Assembly (NCBI GenBank): GCA_026967495.1
Contig: CP114060.1
Coordinates: 1,922,001 to 1,986,000, forward strand
Direction: 5' to 3'
DNA from: Rouxiella badensis
GTDB lineage: Bacteria > Pseudomonadota > Gammaproteobacteria > Enterobacterales > Enterobacteriaceae
Length of the DNA stretch: 64,000 nucleotides
Position numbers and translations under genes: made by a program. The notes under the pieces are model-generated. The model saw only the letters and a program-made list of their open reading frames with translations, had not been told where the DNA came from and did no database searches. Shown here in pieces: positions 18,405-26,986 of this stretch (the stretch's first letter is position 1; every line of letters starts with the position of its first letter).

Positions 18405-19464
18405 AAGATACCCTAACGCAGTCTCAACACCGCGTCGCTGGATGGCGCAGGGCGCTGCCTTTCTGGCCATTGGCGTTTTTTTACTGCTACTGGGCGTGGC
18501 CTGCGGCGTGTTATGGCACTTCTGGCCGCGCATATTGTTAAGCAGCATCATCTGGCAGCGCGACCTGCATCAGCAGCTCGCCAGCATTCTGCAACAGGTA
18601 AAAACCCATCCAGCGCAGGCAGGCCTCAGCCTCACGCTGTTTAGCCTTTTTTATGGCGTAATCCACGCGATAGGGCCGGGGCATGGCAAGGTCGTGATCA
18701 CCACTTATCTCGCCACGCATCCCTCACGTCTGAAAAACAGTCTGCGGCTAACCTTTGCCTCTGCCGTCGTACAGGGACTGGTTGCGGTATTGCTGGTTAC
18801 GCTAGTGTTAGGCGTCCTGCAATTGTCCTCACGTCAGCTTCATCAGAGCAGCTCCTGGCTGGAGAAAGGCAGCTTCGTTCTGGTCATACTGCTCGGCGCT
18901 ATCCTCTGCTGGCGGGCGATTGGCAAGGCAATCGCCGAACTAAAGGCGGCGCGCAGACGCCAGGTTTTATCTTCGTCTGTGGGGATTAAGATTCAGCGGA
19001 TCCGTCCTGCCACGGAAAATAGCCTGCTGGCGGCCTCTCATCAACATCATGAAAACTGCGGCTGTGGTCATCAGCATGTGCCAAGTGACAGCCAGCTTCA
19101 GGCGGGGACCGGCTGGCGTACTCAGGCGGCGGTCGTACTGGCCATGGGGCTTCGGCCTTGCTCCGGCGCGATTATGGTGCTGCTGTTTTCGAAGGTGATA
19201 GGCGTTTACATGTGGGGCGTGCTGTCGGCGCTGGTGATGGCGTTGGGGACCTCGCTGACCGTGTCGCTGGTGGGCTTTCTGGTGTTCTATAGCCGTGAAC
19301 TTGCGGTCAGGCTCAGCGCCAATCGCGCCTCGTCGGGTTGGGTTCCGCTTGTTTGGGCGATGCTCTCATTAACCGGTGGGCTTATCCTTATCGCGGCCGG
19401 CGTGATGCTCTATCAGACCAGCGCCTCGGCATTCGGCGGAGGAATGGGGCCGTTCGGACACTGA
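18395..19464 (+). CDS. NiCoT/RcnA-like metal transporter (one frameshift)
   Basis: About 356 residues when read through. ATG 18395 overlaps the DUF1007 stop. After about 29 codons (MSVKDTLTQSQHRVAGWRRA and LPFWPLAFF) the frame changes in the T run 18476-18482; adding one T gives a continuous first helix, FFLLLLGVACGVLWHFW. Motifs: HAIGPGHGKVV in the second helix region and GLRPCSGAIMVL after a His/Cys-rich loop (HQHHENCGCGHQH, about residue 210), both typical of this family. Six to seven membrane segments. Likely works with the DUF1007 protein. A shorter product from ATG 18442 would avoid the frameshift but lacks a ribosome site. Confidence 0.83.
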
Positions 19465-19478
19465 TAAAAGTATTATCA

Positions 19479-19519
19479 AGAGCTGAAGATAATAAATAAA
19501 AATTCAGCTCTTTAATTTA
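19479..19519 (+). terminator. terminator of the metal transporter pair
   Basis: AGAGCTGAA pairs perfectly with TTCAGCTCT around an A-rich loop and is followed by TTAATTT. The rest of the gap to 19763 is AT-rich, holds no gene I can support and probably carries the acyltransferase promoter. Confidence 0.65.
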
Positions 19520-19763
19520 TAACACTTTGTTGATTTAAAATATAATCATCTTGCTTACTTTATAAAAATAAGCTTATATTCAAGGCTCGCCGTCTGACTC
19601 TTTTTACACCTCTTATTTTCCTGCCTTACCTATGCGGTTTTCTTAACCTTAGCGGCGTTTTCTCTGACTCAGTATTTATTTCGGACTTTATTTATCAATT
19701 CAGCTTAACTGTTAAATAGTTATTACCTTTCGTGTTTGCCACAACGTCCGGGGAATACTATAG

Positions 19764-20816
19764 ATGAAGACTAACGAAAATATACAGTACCTCAGAGGCG
19801 CAGCGGCACTGTCCGTGGTGATGGCGCATACACTTTCTACCTTCACGGAGTTTAAAGACGTCGGCGGTTTTATGAGCGTCATATTGAATAATCTGGTGCT
19901 GGTGGGGCAGGTGGGCGTCGGGGTGTTTTTTATTATCAGCGGCTATATTATGTCGATGACGACGGTAAATAAAACAGGAGGAGGGGGAAATGCCGGTAAG
20001 TTTATTTTCAAGCGCGCGGTAAGAATATACCCAATCTATTTTATATGGACCAGCGTGCTCATTGGTCTATGGTATTTTGGCTTTATACTTAAATCCCATG
20101 AGTATACCTCCGGGAAAATAATCGCCTCGTATTTATTACTGCCTTATATCTCATTCAAAGGCGATGTCATTGATCCTATCCTGCGCCAGGGCTGGACGTT
20201 AATCTACGAAGCCTTTTACTATCTCGCCTTCGCTGGGCTAATCTTGTTCGACAAACACCGCAAGCGCGGCATCTACATACTGACTGCCTTCTTCATTCTT
20301 TTAAATATTTTGTCTGAATTCGTCACTTCTCCCACGGCCCAATCGTTCTTTTCAATTCATGACATCTATCTGTTCGTGGTAGGAATGTTGATCTTTCAGC
20401 ACCAGCACAGGCTCCTTCAGGCGATAAAAACCAAGGCATCTCGCTGGCTTCTGCTGCTGCTGTTCTGCGTCCTGTTAGCAACGATTACCCTGAAAGATGC
20501 CGCAATGGGTGACTATGCCCAGTACGTTCATTATCTCGCGGCGGTCGTTTTCTTCCTCTATATATTTACCGCCAGGCAGGTCTCAGGATGGGTCCTCGAA
20601 ATCGGCAACTCTTCCTATTCGCTCTATTTAACGCACGGGTTTGTCGCGATGGCCTATGCGGTACTGGCGCGCTCTGGCCGGTTCGGCACGCCAATGCTCA
20701 TCGTATTAGGCGTCGTCACCTTCGTGGTGGCCGTTATCGTTGGCGAAATATCCTATCGTCTCATAGAAAGGCGGCTTATCTTTAAACGATCCACCGTTGC
20801 GCCCGCCGCGTCCTGA
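19764..20816 (+). CDS. acyltransferase 3 family membrane protein
   Basis: A 350-residue integral membrane protein with about ten hydrophobic helices. It opens with IQYLRGAAALSVVMAHT, the Acyltransferase_3 signature (LRGxA followed by the catalytic His), and has VGVFFIISGYIM and a C-terminal SYSLYLTHGF. Such proteins transfer acetyl or other acyl groups to exported sugars such as O-antigen or exopolysaccharide. The gene and its upstream DNA are noticeably more AT-rich than the neighbours and there is no E. coli counterpart at this locus, so recent gain is plausible. Target sugar unknown. Confidence 0.85.
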   Translation: MKTNENIQYLRGAAALSVVMAHTLSTFTEFKDVGGFMSVILNNLVLVGQVGVGVFFIISGYIMSMTTVNKTGGGGNAGKFIFKRAVRIYPIYFIWTSVLIGLWYFGFILKSHEYTSGKIIASYLLLPYISFKGDVIDPILRQGWTLIYEAFYYLAFAGLILFDKHRKRGIYILTAFFILLNILSEFVTSPTAQSFFSIHDIYLFVVGMLIFQHQHRLLQAIKTKASRWLLLLLFCVLLATITLKDAAMGDYAQYVHYLAAVVFFLYIFTARQVSGWVLEIGNSSYSLYLTHGFVAMAYAVLARSGRFGTPMLIVLGVVTFVVAVIVGEISYRLIERRLIFKRSTVAPAAS

Positions 20817-20833
20817 TGCTGAAAAACAGGCAT

Positions 20834-20855
20834 AAAAAAGGACGCCGCAGCGTCC
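20834..20855 (-). terminator. suhB terminator
   Basis: On the minus strand GGACGC pairs with GCGTCC around four bases and runs into six T residues. It lies between the convergent acyltransferase gene and suhB. Confidence 0.8.
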
Positions 20856-20874
20856 CTGTTTCATTACAAACTGA

Positions 20875-21678
20875 TTAGCGCTTCAGCGCTTCGCTCAGTT
20901 CGTCACGCATCGCAGTCAGAATACCTTTAACGACGCGCGGGTTACCGGCAACAATGTTACCTGAAGAGAAGTGGTTGTGACCGCCAACGAAGTCGGTAAC
21001 CACGCCGCCAGATTCACGAACCAGCAGCTCGCCACCGGCGAAGTCCCAAGGCTTGAGGCCGATTTCAAAGAAACCGTCAACGCGGCCAGCGGCAACGTAG
21101 GCCAGATCCAGCGCAGCTGAACCCGTACGACGGAAGTCAGCGCACTGAGTAAACAGTTTGCCTACCACGTTGATGAACGGGGTTGCGTGCTGTTTAACTT
21201 TGAATGGGAAGCCGGTCGCCAGAATGGTGCCATCGAGATCTTTCGCGCTGGTGCCGCGCAGGCGGTAACCGTTCAGCTGTGCGCCCTGACCACGGGTGGC
21301 GGTGAACAGTTCGTTACGCATTGGGTCATAAACTACGGCAACTTCGGTGCGGCCTTTAATGCGCACAGCGATAGATACTGCGAAATGAGGGAAACGTTTA
21401 ACAAAGTTGGTGGTGCCATCCAGCGGGTCGATAATCCATTGTACGTCTTGGTCTTCACCCACCAATTCACCGCACTCTTCGCCGATGATGGTGTGTTTTG
21501 GATATGATTTGCGAATAACGTCGACGATCATGCTTTCTGCATCGCGATCTACGTTGGTAACAAAGTCGTTAGAACCTTTCTGAATGGATTCTACAGAATC
21601 AGGCGTTTCGTAATGTTTGGCAATTAAGTTACCGGCCTTACGCGCAGCGCGCACGGCGATGGTGAGCATCGGATGCAT
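20875..21678 (-). CDS. suhB: inositol monophosphatase / antitermination factor SuhB
   Basis: 267 residues, as in E. coli. The metal-binding motif DPLDGTTNF is at 84-92, GEECGE at 66-71, and the second motif KPWDFAGGELLVRESGG is toward the C-terminus. Besides hydrolysing inositol monophosphate, SuhB is part of the rRNA antitermination complex with NusA, B, E and G in E. coli. Divergent from trmJ, the conserved arrangement. Confidence 0.95.
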   Translation of the reverse strand: MHPMLTIAVRAARKAGNLIAKHYETPDSVESIQKGSNDFVTNVDRDAESMIVDVIRKSYPKHTIIGEECGELVGEDQDVQWIIDPLDGTTNFVKRFPHFAVSIAVRIKGRTEVAVVYDPMRNELFTATRGQGAQLNGYRLRGTSAKDLDGTILATGFPFKVKQHATPFINVVGKLFTQCADFRRTGSAALDLAYVAAGRVDGFFEIGLKPWDFAGGELLVRESGGVVTDFVGGHNHFSSGNIVAGNPRVVKGILTAMRDELSEALKR

Positions 21679-21862
21679 GGATATCTTCCAACTAGGATGT
21701 TAAAGAACGGGAAACGGCGCGCAGTATAGCAATACTTATTGTAAACGCCAACGACTTTGGGAAGCGCTTTTTTATAACATGCCAACGCCGCACAGCCTAA
21801 ACCATGACGCGGCCACGGTTTGTGATAAACTGTTGCGATTTTCCGCAACGCTCAGAGTTTGT

Positions 21863-22600
21863 ATGCTACACAATATCCGCATTGTCCTGGTTGAAACCTC
21901 CCATACCGGGAATATGGACCCACCGCCCGTGCTATGAAAACCATGGGATTATCCAGCCTTTACTTGGTTAATCCACTCGTTAAACCTGATTCGCAGGCGA
22001 TCTCGATGTCTGCGGGCGCCAGCGACGTTATTGGTAATGCCACTATCGTTGACACACTCGACGAAGCGCTTGCCGGTTGCAGCCTGGTGATTGGGACCAG
22101 CGCCCGCTCCCGTACGCTGCCATGGCCGATGCTCGAGTCCCCGCGAGTGTGGCGAGCACAGCGCCAAAACGGCGTTGACCGCGCCTGTTGCCCTGGTATT
22201 CGGTCGTGAACGCGTTGGCTTAACCAACGAAGAGCTGCAAAAGTGCAATTATCACGTCTGCATTCCTGCTAATCCGGAATACAGCTCACTGAATCTGGCG
22301 ATGGCCGTTCAGCTGATTGCCTATGAAGTTCGCGTTGCCTGGCTTGCGCAGCAGGAAGCGGCCAAGCCGCAGGTTGAATACGAAGAAACGCCTTATCCGC
22401 TGGTCGATGACCTTGAGCGTTTTTATCAGCACCTCGAGCAAGTCCTGCTGCAAGTCGGCTTTATTCGCAAGCAACATCCGGGTCAGGTCATGAGCAAACT
22501 GCGTCGTTTGTTCACGCGCGCACGCCCTGAAGCACAGGAACTCAACATCCTGCGCGGCATTTTGTCGTCGGTCGAGAAGCAAAAAAACGATAAAGAATAA
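21863..22600 (+). CDS. trmJ: tRNA 2'-O-methyltransferase TrmJ (two frameshifts)
   Basis: About 245 residues when read through (E. coli 246). A SPOUT-family enzyme that methylates the ribose at position 32 of several tRNAs. The N-terminus MLHNIRIVLVETSHTGNM is followed by a frame change at 21915-21918, where one G seems lost, then ARAMKTMGLSSLYLVNPL. A second change is in the C run 22139-22142, where one extra C interrupts PWPMLESRECGEHS. The knot region VALVFGRERVGLTNEEL and NPEYSSLNLAMAVQ is intact. Two opposite lesions in a well-conserved gene suggest sequence error. Confidence 0.92.
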
Positions 22601-22687
22601 GCATTTTCATTCTGTTATAAGGTTGTTTATCAAAGTATTACATGCCAACTTTGCCGGGATAAAATAACCCCGAAAACGATGCATGTA

Positions 22688-22737
22688 ATACTTGAGTAAA
22701 TTACTAGGTTAAATAGTTGACTAAATTAGTCGGGAAT
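22688..22737 (+). promoter_or_regulatory. IscR type 1 operators and iscR promoter
   Basis: The stretch 22713-22737 matches the IscR type 1 consensus (ATASYYGACT-RWWWY-AGTCRRSTAT) in all but one position: arms ATAGTTGACT and AGTCGGGAAT. An adjoining weaker copy is at 22688-22712 (arms ATACTTGAGT and ACTAGGTTAA). The TTGACT within the first acts as a -35 element. [2Fe-2S]-IscR binding such sites represses the isc operon in E. coli. Confidence 0.85.
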
Positions 22738-22803
22738 GTCAGACTTCTTTCCATGTTGTCCCCCATTAGTATTTTTTGAATTTCACTGACAGGTAATCAT
22801 GTT

Positions 22804-23298
22804 ATGAGACTGACATCTAAAGGTCGTTATGCTGTTACTGCTATGCTTGACGTGGCACTGCATTCTCAGGAAGGCCCCGTGCCTTTAGCCGACATCTCTG
22901 AACGTCAGGGCATCTCTCTTTCGTATCTGGAGCAGCTGTTCTCTCGTCTGCGCAAACACGAACTGGTTGCCAGCGTTCGTGGTCCGGGCGGGGGTTATCT
23001 GTTGGGTCGTGACGCAGTTGAAATCTCTGTCGGTGCAGTCATTACCGCGGTTGACGAGTCCGTTGACGCCACCCGTTGCCAGGGTAAAGAAGGCTGTCAG
23101 GGAGGCGAACGTTGCCTCACTCACACCCTGTGGCGTGACCTGAGCGAGCGCATCAGCGGCTTCCTTAATGACATCACCATCGGTGAACTGGTTAACAACC
23201 AAGACGTGCTTGAAGTGGCCGATCGTCAGAATAACGACCTGCGCCGCATGCCGAATGGCCGTCCGCAAGAAACCATCAACGTTAACCTGCGCGCCTGA
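22804..23298 (+). CDS. iscR: Fe-S cluster regulator IscR
   Basis: 164 residues of the Rrf2 family. Winged helix N-terminus (MRLTSKGRYAVTAMLDVAL; recognition segment LSYLEQLFSRLRKHELV). The [2Fe-2S] ligands are all present, CQGKEGCQGGERCLTH, at the E. coli positions Cys92, Cys98, Cys104 and His107. Type 1 operators lie just upstream. In this window the isc operon it normally controls is reduced to iscS, so its cluster would have to come from another system such as Suf. Confidence 0.95.
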   Translation: MRLTSKGRYAVTAMLDVALHSQEGPVPLADISERQGISLSYLEQLFSRLRKHELVASVRGPGGGYLLGRDAVEISVGAVITAVDESVDATRCQGKEGCQGGERCLTHTLWRDLSERISGFLNDITIGELVNNQDVLEVADRQNNDLRRMPNGRPQETINVNLRA

Positions 23299-23357
23299 TT
23301 CGAATTCGTCAGCACCAACCGCAGAATAACCGACCTCAGCCAACGCTAGCGTCAGAC

Positions 23358-23430
23358 AAACCGGGTAGAACAAGACAGAGACTCTTCGTCACTGCAACCT
23401 TGTCGCCCGGTTTTCTTTTGTCCTTTTTTT
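23358..23430 (+). terminator. terminator-like structure between iscR and iscS
   Basis: AACCGGG (from 23359) pairs with CCCGGTT, with an inner ACAAG/CTTGT stem, followed by TTCTTTTG and a run of seven T. In E. coli the shorter iscR-iscS spacer also folds and protects iscR mRNA when RyhB destroys the iscS part. Here the spacer is 284 bases and the structure resembles a real terminator. Confidence 0.55.
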
Positions 23431-23582
23431 GCTATAGGCACTGCCTGAATAAGCATATTCTGCTCTGAACCTCTTCTGTGGCATGATTTCCCTTTTAACC
23501 GGTGGTCAAGCCGTTTTAAACTAGCTCGTATATAAAGAAAGCCGCGTTCATTTTGGCGCGTGCTGTACGGAGCACTTTTGCC

Positions 23583-24749
23583 ATGAAATTACCGATTTAT
23601 CTGGATTATTCGGCCACTACGCCGGTTGACCCACGCGTAGCCGAAAAGATGATGCAGTGTCTAACGCTGGACGGTACTTTCGGCAATCCGGCCTCCCGTT
23701 CCCACCGTTTCGGCTGGCAGGCGGAAGAGGCGGTTGACGTGGCGCGTAACAACATCGCAGAGCTTATCAACGCCGACCCGCGCGAGGTGATTTTCACCTC
23801 AGGTGCGACCGAGTCTGACAACCTGGCGATTAAAGGCGCGGCGCTGGCCAACTCGCATAAAGGCCGACACATTGTTACCAGCACGACGGAGCATAAAGCC
23901 GTACTGGATACCTGCGAGCAGCTTGAACGCGAGGGCTTTGAGGTCACCTATCTCAATCCGCAGCCAAACGGCCTGCTGGATCTTCAACAGTTGGAACAGG
24001 CTCTGCGTGATGACACGGTGCTGGTATCGGTAATGCACGTCAACAACGAGATTGGTGTGATTCAGGACATTGCGGCAATCGGTGAGATGTGCCGCAGCCG
24101 CGAGATCCTGTTCCACGTCGACGCCACGCAGAGCGTCGGTAAACTGCCGGTGGATCTCGCCGAGCTGAAGGTCGATCTGATGTCCTTCTCGGCGCACAAG
24201 ATCTACGGCCCTAAAGGGATCGGCGCGCTTTACGTCAGCCGCAAACCGCGCGTTCGCGTCGATGCGCAGATCCACGGTGGTGGCCACGAGCGCGGCATGC
24301 GTTCAGGCACATTGCCGGTGCACCAGATTGTTGGCATGGGTGAAGCCTATCGCATCGCGAAAGAAGAGATGACCGAAGAAGCGCTACGCCTGTCTGCACT
24401 GCGTGACCGCTTGTGGAACGGTATTCGCCAGATTAAAGACGTGTTCCTCAACGGTTGTGAAGGCCGGACCGCGCCCAACATCCTCAACGTCAGCTTTGCC
24501 AACGTAGACGGTGAATCGCTGATCATGACCCTGAAGGATCTTGCGGTTTCTTCAGGATCTGCCTGCACCTCGGCGAGCCTTGAGCCTTCTTATGTCCTTA
24601 AGGCGCTTGGGCTTAATGATGAGCTGGCGCACAGTTCTATCCGTTTCTCGGTGGGGCGTTTTACCACCGAAGAAGAGATCGATTACAGTATTTCGCTTAT
24701 AGAAAAATCAATAAGCCGCCTGCGTGAGCTTTCTAACGCTAATCATTGA
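23583..24749 (+). CDS. iscS: cysteine desulfurase IscS, lacking the usual C-terminal tail
   Basis: 388 residues from MKLPIYLDYSATTPVDPR, against 404 in E. coli. PLP lysine in SFSAHKIYGPKG (Lys206) and the persulfide Cys328 in SSGSACTSASLEPS are intact, so sulfur transfer, for instance to tRNA thiolation, should work. After SRLRELS the sequence ends with NANH; the E. coli tail of 20 residues ([20 protein letters not shown]) is gone. That tail is known to be needed for docking IscU, which is also missing here. An in-frame ATG ten codons earlier is rejected; GGAG lies 11 bases before ATG 23583. pepB starts only 30 bases after the stop. Confidence 0.95.
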   Translation: MKLPIYLDYSATTPVDPRVAEKMMQCLTLDGTFGNPASRSHRFGWQAEEAVDVARNNIAELINADPREVIFTSGATESDNLAIKGAALANSHKGRHIVTSTTEHKAVLDTCEQLEREGFEVTYLNPQPNGLLDLQQLEQALRDDTVLVSVMHVNNEIGVIQDIAAIGEMCRSREILFHVDATQSVGKLPVDLAELKVDLMSFSAHKIYGPKGIGALYVSRKPRVRVDAQIHGGGHERGMRSGTLPVHQIVGMGEAYRIAKEEMTEEALRLSALRDRLWNGIRQIKDVFLNGCEGRTAPNILNVSFANVDGESLIMTLKDLAVSSGSACTSASLEPSYVLKALGLNDELAHSSIRFSVGRFTTEEEIDYSISLIEKSISRLRELSNANH

Positions 24750-24779
24750 AGATAAACCTAACAAATTTGGAGTGTAGTC

Positions 24780-26086
24780 ATGACGACTAAAGCGACCACT
24801 AATGATGTAATGCCTGTTCTACTGTCTTCAAAACCTGCGGACGCGCGTTGGGGCGAAAAGGCCCTGTTAAGTACTGATTCTGAAGGTATTACTATCCATT
24901 TCACGGCTGAAGACACGCTGACCTCAATTGCACGCGCCGGGCGCCGCATTGATGGCCAGGGCGTGAAAAAAGTGAAGCTTGAAGGGGCAGGTTGGGATCT
25001 CGAAAACAGCTGGGCGTTCTGGCAGGGCTTCCGTGGTCCTAAAGGCACGCGCAGCGTAGAGTGGGCCGAACTGTCTGAAGCGGACACCGAGAGCCTGCAA
25101 CAGCGCCTGAAGATCATCGACTGGGTGCGTGACACCATCAACAAACCGGCTGAAGACTTGAGTCCGGAAAAACTGGCTCGCAGCGCGGTTGATCTGCTGT
25201 GCGAATTTGGTGACTCGATCAGCTATCGCATTACCAAAGGCGATGAGCTGCGCGAAAAAGAGTACAACGGCCTGCATACCGTAGGGCGTGGCTCTGACCG
25301 TCCACCGGTTCTGCTGTCTCTGGACTACAACCCTACCGGTAACCCGGAAGCGCCTGTTTTCGCGTGTCTGGTAGGCAAAGGCATCACCTTCGATACCGGT
25401 GGCTACAGCCTGAAACCCAGCGCGTCTATGGACTCGATGAAGGCCGATATGGGGGCGCGGCGACGCTGACCGGTGCACTGGCGCTGGCCGCCGCGGGCGG
25501 TCTGAACAAACGTGTGAAACTTTACCTGTGCTGCGCTGACAACATGGTAAGCGGCAACGCACTGAAACTGGGCGACATCATTCACTATCGCAACGGCAAG
25601 ACGGTTGAAGTAATGAATACCGATGCTGAAGGCCGCTTAGTGCTGGCCGATGGCCTGATTGATGCCTCCAAGCATAATCCGACGCTGCTGATTGACGCGG
25701 CAACGCTGACCGGCGCGGCAAAAACCGCCCTGGGCAACGACTACCACGCGCTGTTCAGCTTCGACGATGCGCTGGCTGCCGAACTGTTGTCCAGCGCTGC
25801 CGAAGAGCACGAGCCGTTCTGGCGTCTGCCGCTGGCTGAGTTTCATCGCAACCAGCTGCCGTCAAACTTTGCCGAGCTTAACAACATTGCAGGCCCTAAC
25901 TACGGTGCCGGTGCCAGCACAGCTGCGGCATTCCTGTCTCACTTTGTGAAAAACTACAAGAAAGGCTGGCTGCATATCGACTGTTCAGCAACCTACCGTA
26001 AGAGCGCGGCTGACCAATGGTCTGCGGGCGCTACTGGCCTGGGTGTGCGTACCGTTGCTAACTTGCTGTTAGCCAAAGCGAAATAA
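24780..26086 (+). CDS. pepB: peptidase B, M17 aminopeptidase (one frameshift)
   Basis: About 435 residues when read through. Metal and active-site motifs GKGITFDTGGYSLKP and NTDAEGRLVLADGL mark a leucyl-aminopeptidase-family enzyme with two metal ions, cytosolic and hexameric. The frame breaks in the G run 25451-25455; one more G restores MKADMGGAATLTGALALAA. GGAG lies 8 bases before the ATG. In E. coli pepB follows iscX; here it follows iscS directly. Confidence 0.93.
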
Positions 26087-26088
26087 CT

Positions 26089-26937
26089 ATGAGCGTCCCG
26101 CACGATATTCCTGCTGCCTCGCAGCAGGATGAAAATGAACTTGAGCGTTTGCTCAGGCTTTCTGTGACACAGGCGGCGTATCGCCCAGCTTTCTATCAGA
26201 AGCTGCTGGAGTCAACGGTGTGGGTTTTGGGCGATGCCGGGCAGGAAGCGTCAGAAATTCAACAGGATATCTCTGCCGGTAGCGAGCTGAATCTGCTGCA
26301 CTGGGAAAAACAGGATGGCAGTTCGATCATTCCTGTGTTTTCGTCGGTCGAGGTGCTCGAGCGTGCCGTCGCGGGAGAAAGTGAAGACGAACAGTCTTTC
26401 GTCGCACTGCCAGCGCGTATCCTCTTTGAGATGACTCAGGGTGAAGAGCTGTTTCTCAACCCTAAGTCAGAATACGGCAAAGAGCTGTATCCAAGCGAAA
26501 TCACCATGCTGCTTAACACCGGGGGACTCGCCGCACCGGCCGAGCTGACGCTGGACGCCGAAAGTCAGCTGCTGATTGGTAAGCCGGAACAATACCCTTC
26601 GGCGATGGTTGACGCGCTGACCACGCTTTTTAGCCAGAAGAAGCCGGTTCGCCGTGCCTTCCTGGCGTTGATCCACGACAAGGCCGCTGACCCGCAACCC
26701 AATCTGCTGGTTGGCGTCGAGGCTGACGGCACCGAGGCGGAAGTTGACGCGTTGATCCGTGAAGCGGGCAACGTCGCGGCTGAAACCTCGCCAGACGACA
26801 GCCCGGTAGATTTCTGCATTGTGAATGAGAAGGAGAGGGGGCTGAGCCATTATCTGGTGAGCCATACTCAGCCTTTTTATCAGCGCAAGTGGGGAAGCTG
26901 GCTACGCAATATCATTCCTTCGTCGGGCAAAGCCTGA
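26089..26937 (+). CDS. sseB: SseB family protein
   Basis: 282 residues (E. coli SseB 258), starting two bases after the pepB stop. Contains ELERLLRLSVTQAAYRPAFY, an IPVFSSVEVLERAV segment and a second domain from about residue 170 with RRAFLALI. Overproduction of SseB is linked to enhanced serine sensitivity in E. coli; the molecular role is unknown. Followed by a strong terminator. Confidence 0.88.
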   Translation: MSVPHDIPAASQQDENELERLLRLSVTQAAYRPAFYQKLLESTVWVLGDAGQEASEIQQDISAGSELNLLHWEKQDGSSIIPVFSSVEVLERAVAGESEDEQSFVALPARILFEMTQGEELFLNPKSEYGKELYPSEITMLLNTGGLAAPAELTLDAESQLLIGKPEQYPSAMVDALTTLFSQKKPVRRAFLALIHDKAADPQPNLLVGVEADGTEAEVDALIREAGNVAAETSPDDSPVDFCIVNEKERGLSHYLVSHTQPFYQRKWGSWLRNIIPSSGKA

Positions 26938-26954
26938 GATAAGGTATCCCGCTA

Positions 26955-26979
26955 AAGGCCGCCACTGTGCGGCCTTTTT
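26955..26979 (+). terminator. pepB-sseB terminator
   Basis: AAGGCCGC pairs with GCGGCCTT around six bases and ends in a T run. It also lies just beyond the minus-strand hydroxyaspartate operon. Confidence 0.9.
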
Positions 26980-26986
26980 ATTACTC

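Noticed and set aside
25440..25470. Programmed ribosomal frameshifting in pepB and the other split genes
   Set aside because: Breaks are in many unrelated genes, of both signs, without slippery heptamers plus downstream pseudoknots; sequence error is simpler.
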